From contig CM041201.1 of NCBI GenBank assembly GCA_023078555.1, forward strand, positions 1,805,713-1,869,712: a stretch of 64,000 nucleotides of DNA, given 5' to 3'. This document shows, in pieces, positions 37,466 to 47,684 of this stretch. The translations under genes and the position numbers were made by a program. Each line of letters begins with the position of its first letter. The first letter of the stretch is position 1. This DNA is from Ulva prolifera (Eukaryota; Chlorophyta; Ulvophyceae; Ulvales; Ulvaceae). A model generated the notes under the pieces. The model was not told where the DNA came from and searched no databases. It was given only the letters and a program-made list of their open reading frames with translations.

Positions 37466-39547
37466 ATGCACCGTGCAAGAAGACCCCCTGGATGGTCCAC
37501 AGCAGGGGCCTCGGACGCTGCAGGCGGTGTGAGCGCAGTCCATGTGGACTTGCCTGCCCCAGCCCTTGCCGTTGGGCCCAGGCAGAAGGCAGGCGGTGAC
37601 CGCGGCAGCCCGTCCAGTGATGACGGCGAAGCGAAGGGCTCTGTGGACGCTGCCGACAGGTACAGGTTCAGGGGACACGGGGACAGCGGCAGCCCGTTCG
37701 GTGATGACGGTGACGGGGAGGGCGCTGTGGATGCTGGCGTCGGGCCGCAGCCTCTGGCGCCGAGGCTGAGGGGAGGCGGGGACAGCGGCAGCCTGTTCGG
37801 TGATGACGGTGACGGGGAGGGCGCTGTGGATGCTGGCGTCGGGCCGCAGCCTCTGGCGCCGAGGCTGAGGGGAGGCGGGGACAGCGGCAGCCTGTTCAGT
37901 GATGACGGGGACGAAGAGGGCGCTGTGGCTGCGGGCATCGGGCTGAGGCTCAGAGGAGGCGGGGGCAGCATCGATCTGTGCGTGTCTGATGAAGATGGCG
38001 ATGAGATGGGCACCGGCGCCGGCCAGTCGAGCTTTGGCCTTGCGGTGACGGACCAGGTAAATGCTGCACCGGACCCTGTAGCGGCGGCTGTGGTTTCGTC
38101 CATCACATCGGTGCGACCGGAGTTCCGCATCCGGAAGTCACAGCAGCAGCGTTTGATGATGATGGGTCTGAACAAGCAGCCAACGTGCAAACGGCCCCGT
38201 GATGAACCGCTGAGCGCGCCCGGGCAGCCAACCCTCGGCCGTGCAGCCACTGCAGCTGCAGCCACTGCCACCGCAGGCACTGTAGCTGGAGGTCCACCAC
38301 ATGTGGCTGCTGCCTCTTCGCTGCGATCGCCGGATATGTCGTGGATCAGGATCTCGACAGGCAGCGGTGGGGCTGGCGTGGGTGGCGGAGCGGTGCGCGC
38401 CGGTGATACGGCGCAACCCCGACACGGCCGCAGCGCTGTGTCCTTGTCAAGGTTTGTCCTTGCCGACTTTGATGATGCTGAACTCGCGTCGAGCGCCCTG
38501 AAGGGGGTCGCATCTGTGCCAGGGCAGGCGTCCGTGCCTTGTGGGGCTGCGCATGCGCGGCCTGGTGTTGACATTGTATCTGGTCGTGCGGCAGAGCGCG
38601 ATCGGGATGGAGGGCGCAGATGTGTTGCCGCCCATGGCCGGGGCTTGGGCGCGGCCCGTCGCCGTCGTCGCCCTGTCATCAACCTCGGCCCACTGCCACC
38701 TGTGGCGACTGCACGTGGCCATGGCAGTCCTACTCGCTCGCGAGAGGGCAACGTCGCAACTGAACCTCCTCTTTGCACTGGCATGGCCGAATCTGGCGTT
38801 GCGGTGAATGCTCCCGAGGTTGCAGCAGCGCAACCAGCAGCGGACGCATCGACCGCGATGGTGCTGCCCGCGCTGCCGGCCCAGAGATCGCAGCAGCACA
38901 GCATGGGTTGCGGCGGGAACCCGGCAGGCGAGCCGCCGCATCAAGAGGCTGTCACTGCAGCGGGAGGCGCTGCGCCAAATGCAAGTGCGGCAGATGCTGC
39001 TGTCATAGACAGCTCGACCCCTGTACTGCTTGAGAGCGCGATCAGTGCAGACGCACGCGGCTGTGGTGTTACATGCGGTGCGCGGGTGGGTGGCGGTGTG
39101 GCGGCACGTCCCCCGCAGCCACCGCATGCCATTGCAACGGCTGGCCGCAGTGGTGCCACACGTAACCGTGACTCTGGTGGCCTAGAGGGCGACATTGACC
39201 AACCCGACTTCAGCGATGACTCGGATGACGACGACGACTCTTACATACCTTCTGAGTCTGGGTCAGCGCCCTTGAGCCTCGGAGGGGGGGACATGTCATC
39301 CGGCGACGTCGACAGAGCAGCCCCCAACAGCGCCCCAGAGGGACAAGTTTCACCCGATTGTGGCCACAGCGACGGTGATGTCGTGACTGTGCGAGAGACA
39401 GGTGAAGGTGACGAAGTTGCAGAGCTGTATCGTCTCGGAGATCTGCTTGACAGCCCGGAGATGTATGCGAGGTGTGCAACTGCTGCTGTCCATTGCGCAA
39501 CCATCAATGTCAGGTTCGCGTTGCTCTGCTTGATTCTCTTGGCTTAG
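37466..39547 (+). CDS. Unknown acidic, low-complexity protein (arm B copy, 5'-truncated)
   Basis: The 693-codon frame is identical to the C-terminal part of the arm A protein: it has the 33-residue GDSGSLFGDDGDGEG repeats, the RKSQQQRLMMM segment and the DDSDDDDD tail. It begins at the arm boundary, so the N-terminal 200 or so residues seen in arm A are missing. A CAG|GTGAGC donor-like site at 37,436 lies just upstream, so a different first exon is conceivable. Whether this copy is expressed is unknown. Function not recognised. Confidence 0.5.
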   Translation: MHRARRPPGWSTAGASDAAGGVSAVHVDLPAPALAVGPRQKAGGDRGSPSSDDGEAKGSVDAADRYRFRGHGDSGSPFGDDGDGEGAVDAGVGPQPLAPRLRGGGDSGSLFGDDGDGEGAVDAGVGPQPLAPRLRGGGDSGSLFSDDGDEEGAVAAGIGLRLRGGGGSIDLCVSDEDGDEMGTGAGQSSFGLAVTDQVNAAPDPVAAAVVSSITSVRPEFRIRKSQQQRLMMMGLNKQPTCKRPRDEPLSAPGQPTLGRAATAAAATATAGTVAGGPPHVAAASSLRSPDMSWIRISTGSGGAGVGGGAVRAGDTAQPRHGRSAVSLSRFVLADFDDAELASSALKGVASVPGQASVPCGAAHARPGVDIVSGRAAERDRDGGRRCVAAHGRGLGAARRRRRPVINLGPLPPVATARGHGSPTRSREGNVATEPPLCTGMAESGVAVNAPEVAAAQPAADASTAMVLPALPAQRSQQHSMGCGGNPAGEPPHQEAVTAAGGAAPNASAADAAVIDSSTPVLLESAISADARGCGVTCGARVGGGVAARPPQPPHAIATAGRSGATRNRDSGGLEGDIDQPDFSDDSDDDDDSYIPSESGSAPLSLGGGDMSSGDVDRAAPNSAPEGQVSPDCGHSDGDVVTVRETGEGDEVAELYRLGDLLDSPEMYARCATAAVHCATINVRFALLCLILLA

Positions 39548-40176
39548 TTCAGGCTCGCTCTGGTATATTTCACACCCAGAACTCCGTCGTCGCCCAGCAT
39601 TATGAGCCTCTTCTGACATGCAGGATAAAGTGCAGCAGCATGGACGCAGCGGCTGTGGCACACGCCGACGTCGTCATGCCTCGGCGCGAGATGCAGGTTC
39701 TTGGCCTAGCTGCAGGGTGGGATGACCACTCCAAGGTGTTGTTCACTGACACCGATGCAGAGTGGTTCAAGTGCATTCCCTGCAAGGTCTTGGACAACCA
39801 GGAGGCAACTGCTAGGGTCGTGCTCGTATTCGCGCGAGCATACCTTGCAGCCTTGATTTCAGGACAAGACGATCCTGTATTTGATACTGAGGGTGATGTC
39901 ACCCGTGTCACCCCCGCAGCCCTGTTGCAAGACATTCAGGGGTGTGCGAATGTTGAGGGGCAGGTCCCCATGGGCAGCATCATTGCCTCCTTTTGGAAGT
40001 GCCCTGGGCGGATCTTCTGCCAAACTCTGACCCTTCTCACATGGGCCGGGCACATCGGGAGCTTCAACACGCTTGCACGGTACAAGTACACCCTCGCCAC
40101 GGTGGTGGACGCGTACTGGGAAAACAAGGAAATGATCTTTCGCAGCAACCCGGCTGATTTTAAGGTGTGGTCCTGA
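39506..40176 (+). CDS. Unknown gene, C-terminal exon (arm B copy)
   Basis: Identical to the 8,970-9,640 block on the other strand and ends at the stop at 40,174-40,176. Same normal-composition sequence (SFWKCPGRIFCQTLTLLTWA). Its conservation with no indel in both arms shows that the duplication is young; it does not itself show selection. Confidence 0.55.
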
Positions 40177-41600
40177 TGCCCATCGGTGCTCAGATTTGCA
40201 TTCTTTCGCGTTTCTTTCGAAAAAATACGTTGAGTACAGCATTTTCTATTCTCACGTAGGAAAGCAACGTATGATACGTTGGGACGTGGGGACTTGACGT
40301 TTTTAGGTTCCCTCTAGGCAAATCCGCACCGCACTGCACCCGTAGCGATGCGTATGGCTAGGATTCCATGCATACCGGAAACCTGTTGTACCGGTTGCCA
40401 CAAAGCGTAGCGAGGCCAGTAACACCATGCCTTGTGAACAACAATTCAACACATGCCACCATAGGCATTTTACCTACACAACGTTTTTTATTTTGCACCG
40501 AAGTTGACACATATGTTTCGTATGCGTGTTCAATATGAACGTTTTTCACTTTGTTGCGTAGGGATGCAACCCTGTCGGTGCTATAGTTGGGGAGCATGCG
40601 CAGAGTGGGGAGCATGCGTAGAGTCACACATTCTAGTTTCCGCGGCATTCGCGGCTGTCACCTTCATCCGTGCTAGTCCTTTGCACAGGAAATTCATGAT
40701 AAATCGCAATGCAGGCCCGCGTAGCAGCGTCCCATCTTCGGGGGCAGGTCGGTTTTGGCCCCCTGTGCAGCACACCACCAGGTGGGTGGCAGGTGCGGCG
40801 CTCGGAACGGCGCCACGGAGGCCTCGGTTGGCCGATCGCGGGTCTGTTGAGTGCCGCCAATACAGCGTTGACAAGTTTTTCATCACGGTTGGTTTGAGCC
40901 CTATGTGCAACGCTCCTTGAGAAGGGTGTTGCTATTCTGCGAATTCCACACCGCCCCGTATTGTTAGGTTGTCCGTTAGGTGTTCTGTCATCTTCTGCTT
41001 GCACGATGCGGCATGCCGGATCCAGTGATTGCATTGTTTTAGGTATCATGCATGTTCCTACCTTCCATGCGCTGCGCATCCAAGTGAGTGTCCAAAGCGC
41101 ATGGTTGCATGTTACGGTTTGTTCGTTTGTCTGTTTGCTGCTCTGTCAGGTTCGATGTACACTATGCAAGATTATCATAGCACATGTTGCTCCATACGTG
41201 AGTCTATCTTGCCTCTGCATAACCGGCAGGTTTCCTGATCCGGTGGCTGTCATTCAGGCCAAGTCCACGCTGCAGCTATGTTGCTGTGCATTCCACAAGG
41301 GTTTCTGTTGTCAGCATCACAGAGTTATCTGTTTGTTGGTGCATTACACGACATGTTGTCAGCGCAGCCGTTGTGCTACACACTAGTCGCTCTGCACTGC
41401 TAACGCAGGGCTGCTTCCCTGTAGTGGTGTTGCATGTGTATGGGATGCCCACCTGTATTGGCGCGGCCTGGTGAGGGCACGTCGTGCATTATAAGTAGGG
41501 GAATCAAACGTCAGGTGCAGATTTCATTGAGTGCGCGACGGGTGTGGCGCGAAGCAGATGGAATCATGTGTGTCCGCGGCTGCACTGGAACCGATCTCCT

Positions 41601-41692
41601 GTTTTAAACTTAACTATACTGTGTCTTATATGGCTTAAAATATTATATTACGGCTTATAATTATACTGTGTCTGATTTATACTGTGTCAGCG
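41601..41692. promoter_or_regulatory. AT-rich block with triplicated GACACAGTATA (inverted copy)
   Basis: Reverse complement of 7,454-7,545. It separates about 1.4 kb of gene-free arm sequence from the GC-rich palindromes at 41,810-42,184. Role unknown. Confidence 0.35.
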
Positions 41693-41809
41693 TGGCTTCA
41701 ATGCTGGGCTTGTGCGTATCCGAACCACGGCGTTGTCCGTCCACTCCCACGCGTACGCCCTACTGGCCTGCGGCGAAGTTGCACACATTGTACACCCGCG
41801 GCCGGATCG

Positions 41810-42184
41810 CGCTTTTGCCGCTGTGCCGCCCGCAGGTTTCCCGGCGGCGGGCGCGGGGCGGAGCCCCGGGGGGGCGGGCGCGGGCCGCGGGCCCGCCGGG
41901 GCGCGGGGCGGAGCCCCGTTGTGGCGGGTTCGGGCCGCGGGCCCGACGGGGCGCGGGGCGGAGCCCCGCCGGGCGGCCGGAGGCCGCCGCCGGCGAGCGG
42001 CGGGCGGGGAGCGGCGGGGCGCAGCCCCGCGGCGAGGCGCCGGCGCGAGCGGCACGTGCGACCCCCACCAGAGTCCGGGGAGGACCACCGGGAGGCCGCC
42101 GTCGGCGAGCGACGGGCGGGGAGCGGCGGGGCGCAGCCCCGCGGCGAGGCGCCGCCGCGAGCGGCACGTGCGACCCCCACCAGT
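41810..42184. repeat. GC-rich palindromic repeat block (inverted copy)
   Basis: Reverse complement of 6,962-7,336 with the same GGGGCGGAGCCCC palindromes and the CGCTTTTGCC...CCGCAGGTTTCC edge motif. Long frames on both strands are composition artefacts. Confidence 0.75.
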
Positions 42185-42408
42185 GCCGGTGGTCTGTGGC
42201 TGGTGGTGTGGCAATGGGGCTGTGGATGTGGGGGCTGTGGAAGCCCGGGGCCGGGCTGTTGTGGCCGGTGTGACAGTGGGGCAGTGGATGCGGGGGCAGT
42301 GGGGCTGCGGATGCAGGTCTGCGGCAGCTGGGCTGCTGTGGCTGGTGGTGTGGCAATGGGGCTGTGGATGTGGGGGCTGTGGAAGCCCGGGGCCAAAAGT
42401 CGCGTTAG

Positions 42409-43323
42409 CACCACTAGACTGTTGTGGCTGGTGGTGTGACAGCGGGGCCGGTACCGCTCGGGCAAGCACACTCACACAAATGCACATTTTCTTCGACAGT
42501 ACGGGACAGATTGGGACAGTGGCGATGGGTCTGGCCGTGCTGGGACACGCACTGCTGTTTGTTTTGTTGACACGTGGACTGCAGGTTTGTGTGTAGTGAA
42601 GCTAGCTCTGTTGAGGCTCTAACTGAGCCAACGTCAGTACTTTTTGTCCTGATATGTTGGTGTTGATTCGGAAGAGATTCGGTGTCAGCGTTTGTTTTCT
42701 CCCGTTCACTCTTTTGCAACACTTCAGTACTTCTCTAGAGACCTCGTTCACTCTTTTGTGAGCTACTTCAGTACTTGCACTCATGTCAGCTGGGCGCGCA
42801 CCGACGACCGTGCACATGGCGGGAATCCCGCCACAAATTCACCATCGCATCGTAATTGTCTACCGTTTCGCGTTCACAAATTCCCGCCCTGAGTCCGGTT
42901 GTTGGACTGGCGACGAGGTCTCCATTCCAACGACACGCACCTGTGCACGTCAGAAACGAAACAACGGCAGAGACGACCATCCTGGTATCATGCTTATTGA
43001 TGACACTGCATTCTACCGGGCTGACTTGGCGCGATTGAGCCGCGAAAGCTGCGATCGGTGTGTCGAGCTGATCGAACCAGGCAACACCGTCGCAGATCCG
43101 ACGACCACGACAGGCAGCAACACGGAGGCTACGAAGGAGGCTCAAAGCATGCAATAGGCACGATATCGTGTCGTGCATGGAGGCTGCGACGAGCAGCGGT
43201 CGCTGTTACAGGTACGCATTCCTGGAGGCACAGCAGACCAATGAATACCAAAACATGCGCTGACCTCAGGTGGGCGCGCACCCATGACCGTGCAAACGGC
43301 GGCAATCCCGCCACGTCATGACC
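42409..43323 (-). repeat. Inverted copy of 927-1,841 (R1 module)
   Basis: Coordinates sum to 44,250 throughout, again with no net indel, but with several substitutions, so this pair is slightly older than the 4,869-bp arms. It carries two GGCGGGAATCCCGCC-type palindromes (near 42,825 and, imperfect, 43,300). Confidence 0.88.
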
Positions 43324-43375
43324 ACAATGATGCTCACAATCATGATGCTCACAATGATGCTCACACGACGCTTTT
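43324..43375. repeat. TGATGCTCACAA microsatellite
   Basis: Three to four units of (A)ATGATGCTCACA occur in a row, at the exact place where the inverted match to 927-1,841 ends. Confidence 0.7.
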
Positions 43376-43377
43376 GC

Positions 43378-43890
43378 GGCAGCGTCGGCCGCAGGTTTCG
43401 CGGCGGGGGGCGGGGCGGAGCCCCGCGCGGGCGCGGGCGGCGAGCACGACCTTCACCGCGCCGACAGTGCAACTGGCGGGCAATGGGCATATGGTGGGAT
43501 ATTGCACTGGTCGTGTATCTGCACTAATCGACCGTCGACTTGTTGCACTAGCCTTGCACCAATGCAGTACACGACGCCGGCACGGCCCACCACTGTATGC
43601 ATGCGCGTCACGGACTGTGTGCATGCGCGTCACGGTATGCATGCCGCCTTATCCTCGGAGTCAACACGCGTACGTACCCCTTCGCATGTAGGGCCGGGCC
43701 CCGCCATCGACAACCCGCCACTCCCCGGCGTCGATGAACAGCTGTGCGCCCGCTTATGAGTCATGAAAGACCTTGTAGATATCAGCGGCCGCCCGCGCCG
43801 TGCGCTCTGTCGTTTGCCTCGTGTAAGCTTGCGGTCAGCACCTCGACCACGGCCTCCCGACGGAAGCCTCCGCTTCGCCTCTGGCCTTAG
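43378..43890 (+). repeat. Diverged copy of 3,080-3,480 with a GC palindrome
   Basis: A short GGGGCGGAGCCCCG block is followed by sequence sharing the order ATTGCACTGGTCGTGT, CAGTACACGACG, CCCACCACTGTATGCATGC with 3,118-3,240, at much lower identity than the other duplications. No gene supported. Confidence 0.55.
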
Positions 43891-44875
43891 CTGTCTAACT
43901 GTACAATATTCTAGAGAGTCAACGTCTTTTCGTCGTGCCGCGGTGGCACCTCGTACGCCGTGGCTGCTGCTGTACCGCCTCACGAAAGTACGAACCGTCA
44001 AGAGATTGTATAATCGCACGAACACGCCGAAAGCCTCCAGTTCCCCGTGGTGCACTCCACATCATCCATTGTTGCTTCCCCTGCCTCGCCGCCGTCCCCG
44101 GCGTCGCCCTGCACTGGTCAAACTCTGCCGGCAGGCACGTCATGATCTCCTCGCGTGTGCGCCCCTGCGCCACCAGCCCAACCAGGCTTCCACTCGCCAC
44201 CTGCTCGGCATAGGCGCTCCCTTCGCCATCTCCACGGCCAGTGCCCCGCAGAAGTCTCTCTGAATACGCTGTGGACACTGGATGTGCTTTGCCTCCCCCG
44301 AACCTGCGCTGAAGGTTGCCTTCACCGACGGCTCCGTTGCATGCCGTCGACGCCTCGGATGTGCCTGCCTCGGCTACATCGACGCTGCCGGTCCACCTGT
44401 GCACAGCTGTGTGGAACTACGTTTCTAAAGACCCGGCGCTGCCGTGGAGGTGTGACGTGTGGGACGCCATGGAGGCCTCGTGGACACTGCACATTCGTCG
44501 TCGCCAGTCCAAAAACCGGCCTCAGGGCGGGAATCTGATCACGCGAAACGCTAAACAGGTACAATACGATGGGCATTCGGTGGCGGGATCCCCGCCATTT
44601 GCACGGTCGTGGGAGCGCCCACCTGCCACGCGTGCAAGCCCCGGTTTGCGAGCCAATTTGGCCTGTCCATGATCAACTTCAGCGTAGCTGATCGGACGAG
44701 GTGCAGGGCAGGCCACCTTACCGACCCCCAGGTCCATCACCTCAATGGCTGTTCTGGCTGCTGTAGGAGTTGCATGTGGAATTCTTTGGACTGGTGTGAT
44801 CCATGGGTGGTGTAGTGCGCCTCCGTAACAGCCCCACTTTCACACCACCATGGCAGCCACAGCAGCCCGCCTCCA
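43891..44875. other. Mostly unrecognised; one R1 sub-module at 44,500-44,640
   Basis: The only repeat I can identify is one E2F-like sub-module (GGGCGGGAATCTG, then GGCGGGATCCCCGCC). The rest shows short frames without domains. Confidence 0.45.
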
Positions 44876-45545
44876 GGCTGCCACGGCCCTGCATCCCCAG
44901 CCCCACTGCCTCCACATCCAAGATGGCAACTCCGGTTTCTTAGCTGACTGCAACTTTCAGCCCGCCCCTGCAACACCCCCGAGTGCATTCTCAGTGAGGA
45001 GGTGTTGTGGAAATTGGCCCAGCCTCGAGGGCAAACAGCCAACAGGCAGCTCGTCCAAAAAGCGCCCGCTCGGCACTTCACACATACCTCGTGTGATCTC
45101 CGCCCTGTCCACGGGGCCTATGTGTCCATGGGGCTGCCCGACTGTTGTATTTTCGGCCCAAGCAGTGCGAGTTTTCACAACACCATGTGCATTTGTGTCC
45201 AGGCTGCCATAGCCCTGCATCCCCAGCCCCACTGCCTCCACGTCCAAGATGGCAACTCCGGTTTTTTAGCTGACTGCAACTCTCAGCCCGCCCCTGCAAC
45301 ACCCCCGAGTGCATTCTCAGTGAGGAGGTGTTGTGGAAATTGGCCCAGCCTCGAGGGGAAACAGCCGACAGGCAGCTCGTCCAAAAAGCGCCCGGTCAGC
45401 ACTTCACACATGATCTCCGCCCTGTCCACGGGGCCTATGTGTCCATGGGGCTGCCCGACTGTTGTATTCTCGGCCCAAGCAGTGCGAGGTTGAACAGCAC
45501 CATGTGCATTTGTGTCCGGGCTGCCACAGCCCCTGCATCCCCAGG
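44876..45545 (+). repeat. ~325-bp tandem repeat, two units and a partial third
   Basis: GGCTGCCAnnGCCCTGCATCCCCAG starts units at 44,876, 45,202 and, truncated, 45,519. Both full units include CTCAGTGAGGAGGTGTTG and TGGGGCTGCCCGACTGTTG. No gene supported. Confidence 0.8.
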
Positions 45546-45599
45546 CCCATCGCCGCACCACCTGCCACAGCAGCCCGCCCCCAGGCTGCCACAGACCTG

Positions 45600-46440
45600 C
45601 ATCCGCCCCCGCGGGGCTCCGCCCCGCCCCCCGGCGCGCCGGGAAACCTGCGGGCGACGCTGCGGCAAAAGCGGGATGTCGCCGGAATGGGGCCCCACCG
45701 TCACGCCGGCCACAACAGCCCGCCCCCGGGCTTCCACAGCCCCCACATCCACAGCGAAGGGCGCATCCCCACCATCATATACTCTGGGACGGTCGCACGC
45801 GCCGCTCGCGGCGGCGCCTCGCCGCGGGGCTGCGCCCCGCCGCTCCCCGCCCGCCGCTCGCCGGCGGCGGCCTCCGGCCGCCCGGCGGGGCTCCGCGCCC
45901 CGGCGGGCCCGCGGCCCGCGCCCGCCCCCGCGGGGCTCCGCCCCGCCCCCCGGCGCGCCGGGAAACCTGCGGGCGACGCTGCGGCAAAAGCGGGATGTCG
46001 CCGGAATGGGGCCCCACCGTCACGCCGGCCACAACAGCCCGCCCCCGGGCTTCCACAGCCCCCACATCCACAGCCCCATTGCCACACCACCAGCCACAGA
46101 CCACCGGCACTGGTGGGGGTCGCACGTGCCGCTCGCGGCGGCGCCTCGCCGCGGGGCTGCGCCCCGCCGCTCCCCGCCCGTCGCTCGCCGACGGCGGCCT
46201 CCCGGTGGTCCTCCCCGGACTCTGGTGGGGGTCGCACGTGCCGCTCGCGCCGGCGCCTCGCCGCGGGGCTGCGCCCCGCCGCTCCCCGCCCGCCGCTCGC
46301 CGGCGGCGGCCTCCGGCCGCCCGGCGGGGCTCCGCCCCGCGCCCCGTCGGGCCCGCGGCCCGAACCCGCCACAACGGGGCTCCGCCCCGCCCCCCGCCGC
46401 GAAACCTGCGGCCGACGCTGCGGCAAAAGCGGGATGTCGC
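45600..46440. repeat. GC-rich palindromic repeats in tandem
   Basis: Three blocks of GGGGCTCCGCCCC palindromes, each ending with GAAACCTGCGG...GCTGCGGCAAAAGCGGG ATGTCGCCGGAATGGG, start near 45,606, 45,926 and 46,080. The first two share about 147 bp at 319-bp spacing. The last one stops some 17 bp before the 3' end of a tRNA gene. Confidence 0.75.
46425..46428 (-). terminator. Possible Pol III terminator of tRNA-Lys
   Basis: The minus strand has TTTT 29 nt past the tRNA 3' end, inside the CCGCTTTTGCC motif of the adjoining repeat. It is the first T4 run downstream of the tRNA. Confidence 0.35.
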
Positions 46441-46456
46441 CGGAATGGGTCCATTC

Positions 46457-46529
46457 TACCGAAAGTGGGGCTTGAACCCACGACCACAGGATTAAGAGTC
46501 CTGCGCTCTACCGACTGAGCTATCCCGGC
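46457..46529 (-). tRNA. tRNA-Lys(CTT)
   Basis: The minus strand reads GCCGGGATAGCTCAGTCGG..., giving a 73-nt cloverleaf without CCA: D arm with AGCTCAGTCGGTAGAGC, anticodon loop CTCTTAA with anticodon CTT, T arm GTGGGTTCAAGCCCCAC. The acceptor stem GCCGGGA/TTTCGGT relies on three G-U pairs, more than usual. It has no intron. Internal A and B box sequences are present (GGTTCAAGCC as B box). It marks the border between repeat DNA on its 3' side and gene-bearing DNA on its 5' side. Confidence 0.9.
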
Positions 46530-47458
46530 TGTGCAAGGTGTGGAACGGTGCTTCCTTGCACCTTCTCCCTAAATTAAATATTATATAAACATGTTTGCTA
46601 GGCTGCAACACTTTTTTTGTGGAACTTGATCACGGCAAGACGGCTTCTGAACGTGGCTGTGTTGATAGAGATGCTTGTGTTGTGTTGTGATTAGAACAGT
46701 TAACATGTTTGTAACGTACCCTATAGCAAAACCGTGGCATCTCGAAGCACAGCAACCTAGGTTGTTGCATTCCGACGTACTATTTGATGTAGGAACCCCG
46801 ATATTATTTTACTCCCGCACACTGCAATGCCCATGGCTAATTCTGTGACATCCAGGCTTCAGGGATTTATTGTAGGATTCCGAAGCATGTGGCAACATCG
46901 CAACGGCACCGGTGCACCATGGATAGATGTTGCACTTACCAGCGCATGGCTGCATGTAGCTGCCAACCCATCGCACCCTCTCATCTCCGCAATTGCCGTG
47001 ATCAGTGAGGCAGCATGTGTTACAATGAGGTCAGTGACATGGCGGCCGTGAGCACCGCGGGAACCGCATGAGGACTCTCAAGCTTGTTTTGCCACGGCTA
47101 CATATTCGTCGTATTTGGAAGCGCCATGGCATCTAAACTCATCTCGACGGCAAAGGGCTATGCCATCTGCCAACAAATGATTGATTCAATGTGTTTCTGT
47201 GGTGGTCCTGATGCTTGCGCTTTGAAATCTGTCGAGACTGCAAGCTAGCGAGGGTGGCGTGGTGTACAACCGTTAGGAAAAATGACATGGGGATTCGTCG
47301 GCAGATGTGGTCATCGCGAGTCGATTCGCGAACACTGTGTGAGTCGATGTCGATCATCTGATCTGCATACACTGCATGTTGACCGCGCATTTTGATGGCC
47401 TGTGTCATCGCAGCTAGTCCGAGAAGCTGCCTGATGTCGTGTGTATGGATCGTCAGTC
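46530..47458. other. Intergenic region upstream of the reductase gene
   Basis: Lower-GC sequence with an AT-rich patch near 46,570-46,590 (TTAAATATTATATAAAC), which also lies just upstream of the tRNA on its strand. No gene frame is convincing. Confidence 0.45.
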
Positions 47459-47684
47459 ATGGCTAGCCGTACCATTAGTCTGACCGCACCACAGGTCCTG
47501 CTTGTCGCGGTCTCCGGCGCAGCAGCGCCACGAGTGCTCCGATGGACGTGTAGCCTACTCAGCTTTGCATGGCGGCATCTGCTTCGACGATCCAACAACT
47601 TGTCGAAGTATGGAGAGTGGGCGGTTGTAACAGGAGCCACAGATGGCATCGGACGATCGTATTGTGACAGATTCGCCGAGAAAG
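47459..47684 (+). CDS. KCR exon 1
   Basis: Starts at ATG 47,459 (an upstream in-frame GTG at 47,441 is less likely). Ends GCCGAGAAAG; the next exon resumes GC CTG AAC in phase 1. The intron then opens with GCTCGC, a GC-AG type border, since no suitable GT is nearby. Confidence 0.7.

Larger units (their letters stand above)
37454..42322 (-). repeat. Inverted-repeat arm B (4,869 bp)
   Basis: This is the exact-length reverse complement of 6,824-11,692. Outside the arm both flanks differ from those of arm A: at 37,453 the acidic gene loses the upstream coding sequence that arm A keeps, and beyond 42,322 the match switches to a different partner (23,036-23,215 inverted, then 927-1,841 inverted). 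Confidence 0.92.

Noticed and set aside
1..46440. Subtelomere
   Set aside because: The patchwork looks subtelomeric, but no telomeric repeat was seen, so the location is not claimed.
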